This document shows, in pieces, positions 63,817 to 64,000 of a stretch of DNA of 64,000 bases. The position numbers were made by a program, and so were the translations under genes. Each line of letters begins with the position of its first letter. Positions within the stretch are counted from its first letter, which is position 1. Below the pieces are notes generated by a model. The model was not told where the DNA came from. It ran no database searches and saw only the letters and a list, made by a program, of their open reading frames with translations. The stretch is from Novosphingobium fluoreni (lineage in GTDB: Bacteria; Pseudomonadota; Alphaproteobacteria; Sphingomonadales; Sphingomonadaceae): NCBI RefSeq assembly GCF_014196615.1, contig NZ_JACIDY010000003.1, positions 370,640 through 434,639 on the forward strand, written 5' to 3'.

Positions 63817-64000
63817 ATGATGGGCGAGCGCCGGGTGGCGCAGGAGGCCCTGTTCTACGAGTTCAGCCTGGATCGGCATGTCCCCGCCGATCATCTGCTG
63901 CGGGCGATCGACCGGTTCGTGGACCTGTCGGGCATGCGCGAGCACCTGCGCGGCTTTTACAGCGCGATCGGTCGCCCTTCGATCGACCCCGAGCTGATGC
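63817..64000 (+). CDS. IS transposase, N-terminus (partial)
   Basis: 61 codons of the start of a transposase (MMGERRVAQEALFYEFSL, followed by DRHVPADHLLRAIDRF and RPSIDPELM), a DUF772-type N-terminus usual in IS1182/IS5 elements. The DDE catalytic part is beyond the window. Two adjacent ATGs (63817, 63820) could serve as start. Confidence 0.85.
   Translation, partial: MMGERRVAQEALFYEFSLDRHVPADHLLRAIDRFVDLSGMREHLRGFYSAIGRPSIDPELM

Larger units (their letters stand above)
63741..64000 (+). mobile_element. Left end of an insertion sequence
   Basis: The segment from about 63741 carries a GTGTTGAAAAAGTCGG-like end sequence as in IS1182/IS5-type elements, a perfect hairpin (63785-63804) and the start of the transposase. 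The right end lies outside, so the exact boundary and target duplication are not visible. Confidence 0.6.

Overview
The window is a high-GC chromosomal segment of an alphaproteobacterium, almost certainly a sphingomonad (Novosphingobium/Sphingobium/Sphingomonas type; the genus cannot be fixed from this sequence alone). The main support is a complete exosortase A (XrtA) exopolysaccharide locus, an Arg/Ala/Glu-rich RNase E tail ending in a WWQRTFG-like motif, an infA with a C-terminal extension, a TonB-dependent receptor with a Gly/Pro-rich insert, and palindromic repeats of the kind common in this order.

Layout. 1-5224: end of rne with a terminator, an OpgC-like acyltransferase, an SDR oxidoreductase, then sdhB, a PaaI-type thioesterase and zapE. 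5575-7965: CHASE2-(degenerate GGDEF)-EAL protein. 8107-21059: minus-strand XrtA/EPS operon in transcription order: export lipoprotein, Wzz-type chain-length protein, tyrosine autokinase, outer-membrane protein, secretion ATPase, polysaccharide deacetylase, FemAB protein, glycosyltransferase, exosortase A and amidotransferase. 21938-27653: the second XrtA-associated module (PLP decarboxylase and acyl-CoA ligase on minus; FemAB/GNAT-like protein, acyl carrier protein and two hydrolases on plus). 27842-28914: VapBC-like toxin-antitoxin pair. 29205-36867: chromate transporter, VOC protein, trxB, hydrolase, ModE-like regulator, GGDEF-EAL protein, DUF2256 and a TerS-like HTH protein.

37089-38790 is an AT-rich two-gene cassette (ParA-type ATPase plus HEPN protein) inserted before lepA and followed by a run of tight hairpins. 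It is the best candidate for an undescribed defence or toxin system here. 39046-52276: housekeeping block (lepA, PAS-GGDEF-EAL-PilZ protein, ferredoxin reductase, uvrC, TonB receptor, infA, maf, RNase E/G-like gene, yacG, tRNA-Phe). Just after tRNA-Phe lies an internally deleted integrase with iterated TGACGGTAT sites, the scar of an old mobile element.

53435-63325: accessory oxidative-metabolism cluster. It has a divergent Crp/Fnr regulator, a secreted esterase, two paralogous 360-residue catalase-family proteins, a frameshifted DUF1440 gene, a secreted royal-jelly/dopachrome-tautomerase-like protein and a three-subunit molybdenum aldehyde oxidoreductase (paoABC). The likely logic is ester cleavage and aldehyde oxidation with removal of the peroxide that the oxidase makes (inference). 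The window ends inside an insertion sequence whose transposase starts at 63817. Three c-di-GMP turnover proteins lie on either side of the EPS locus, consistent with c-di-GMP control of matrix production.
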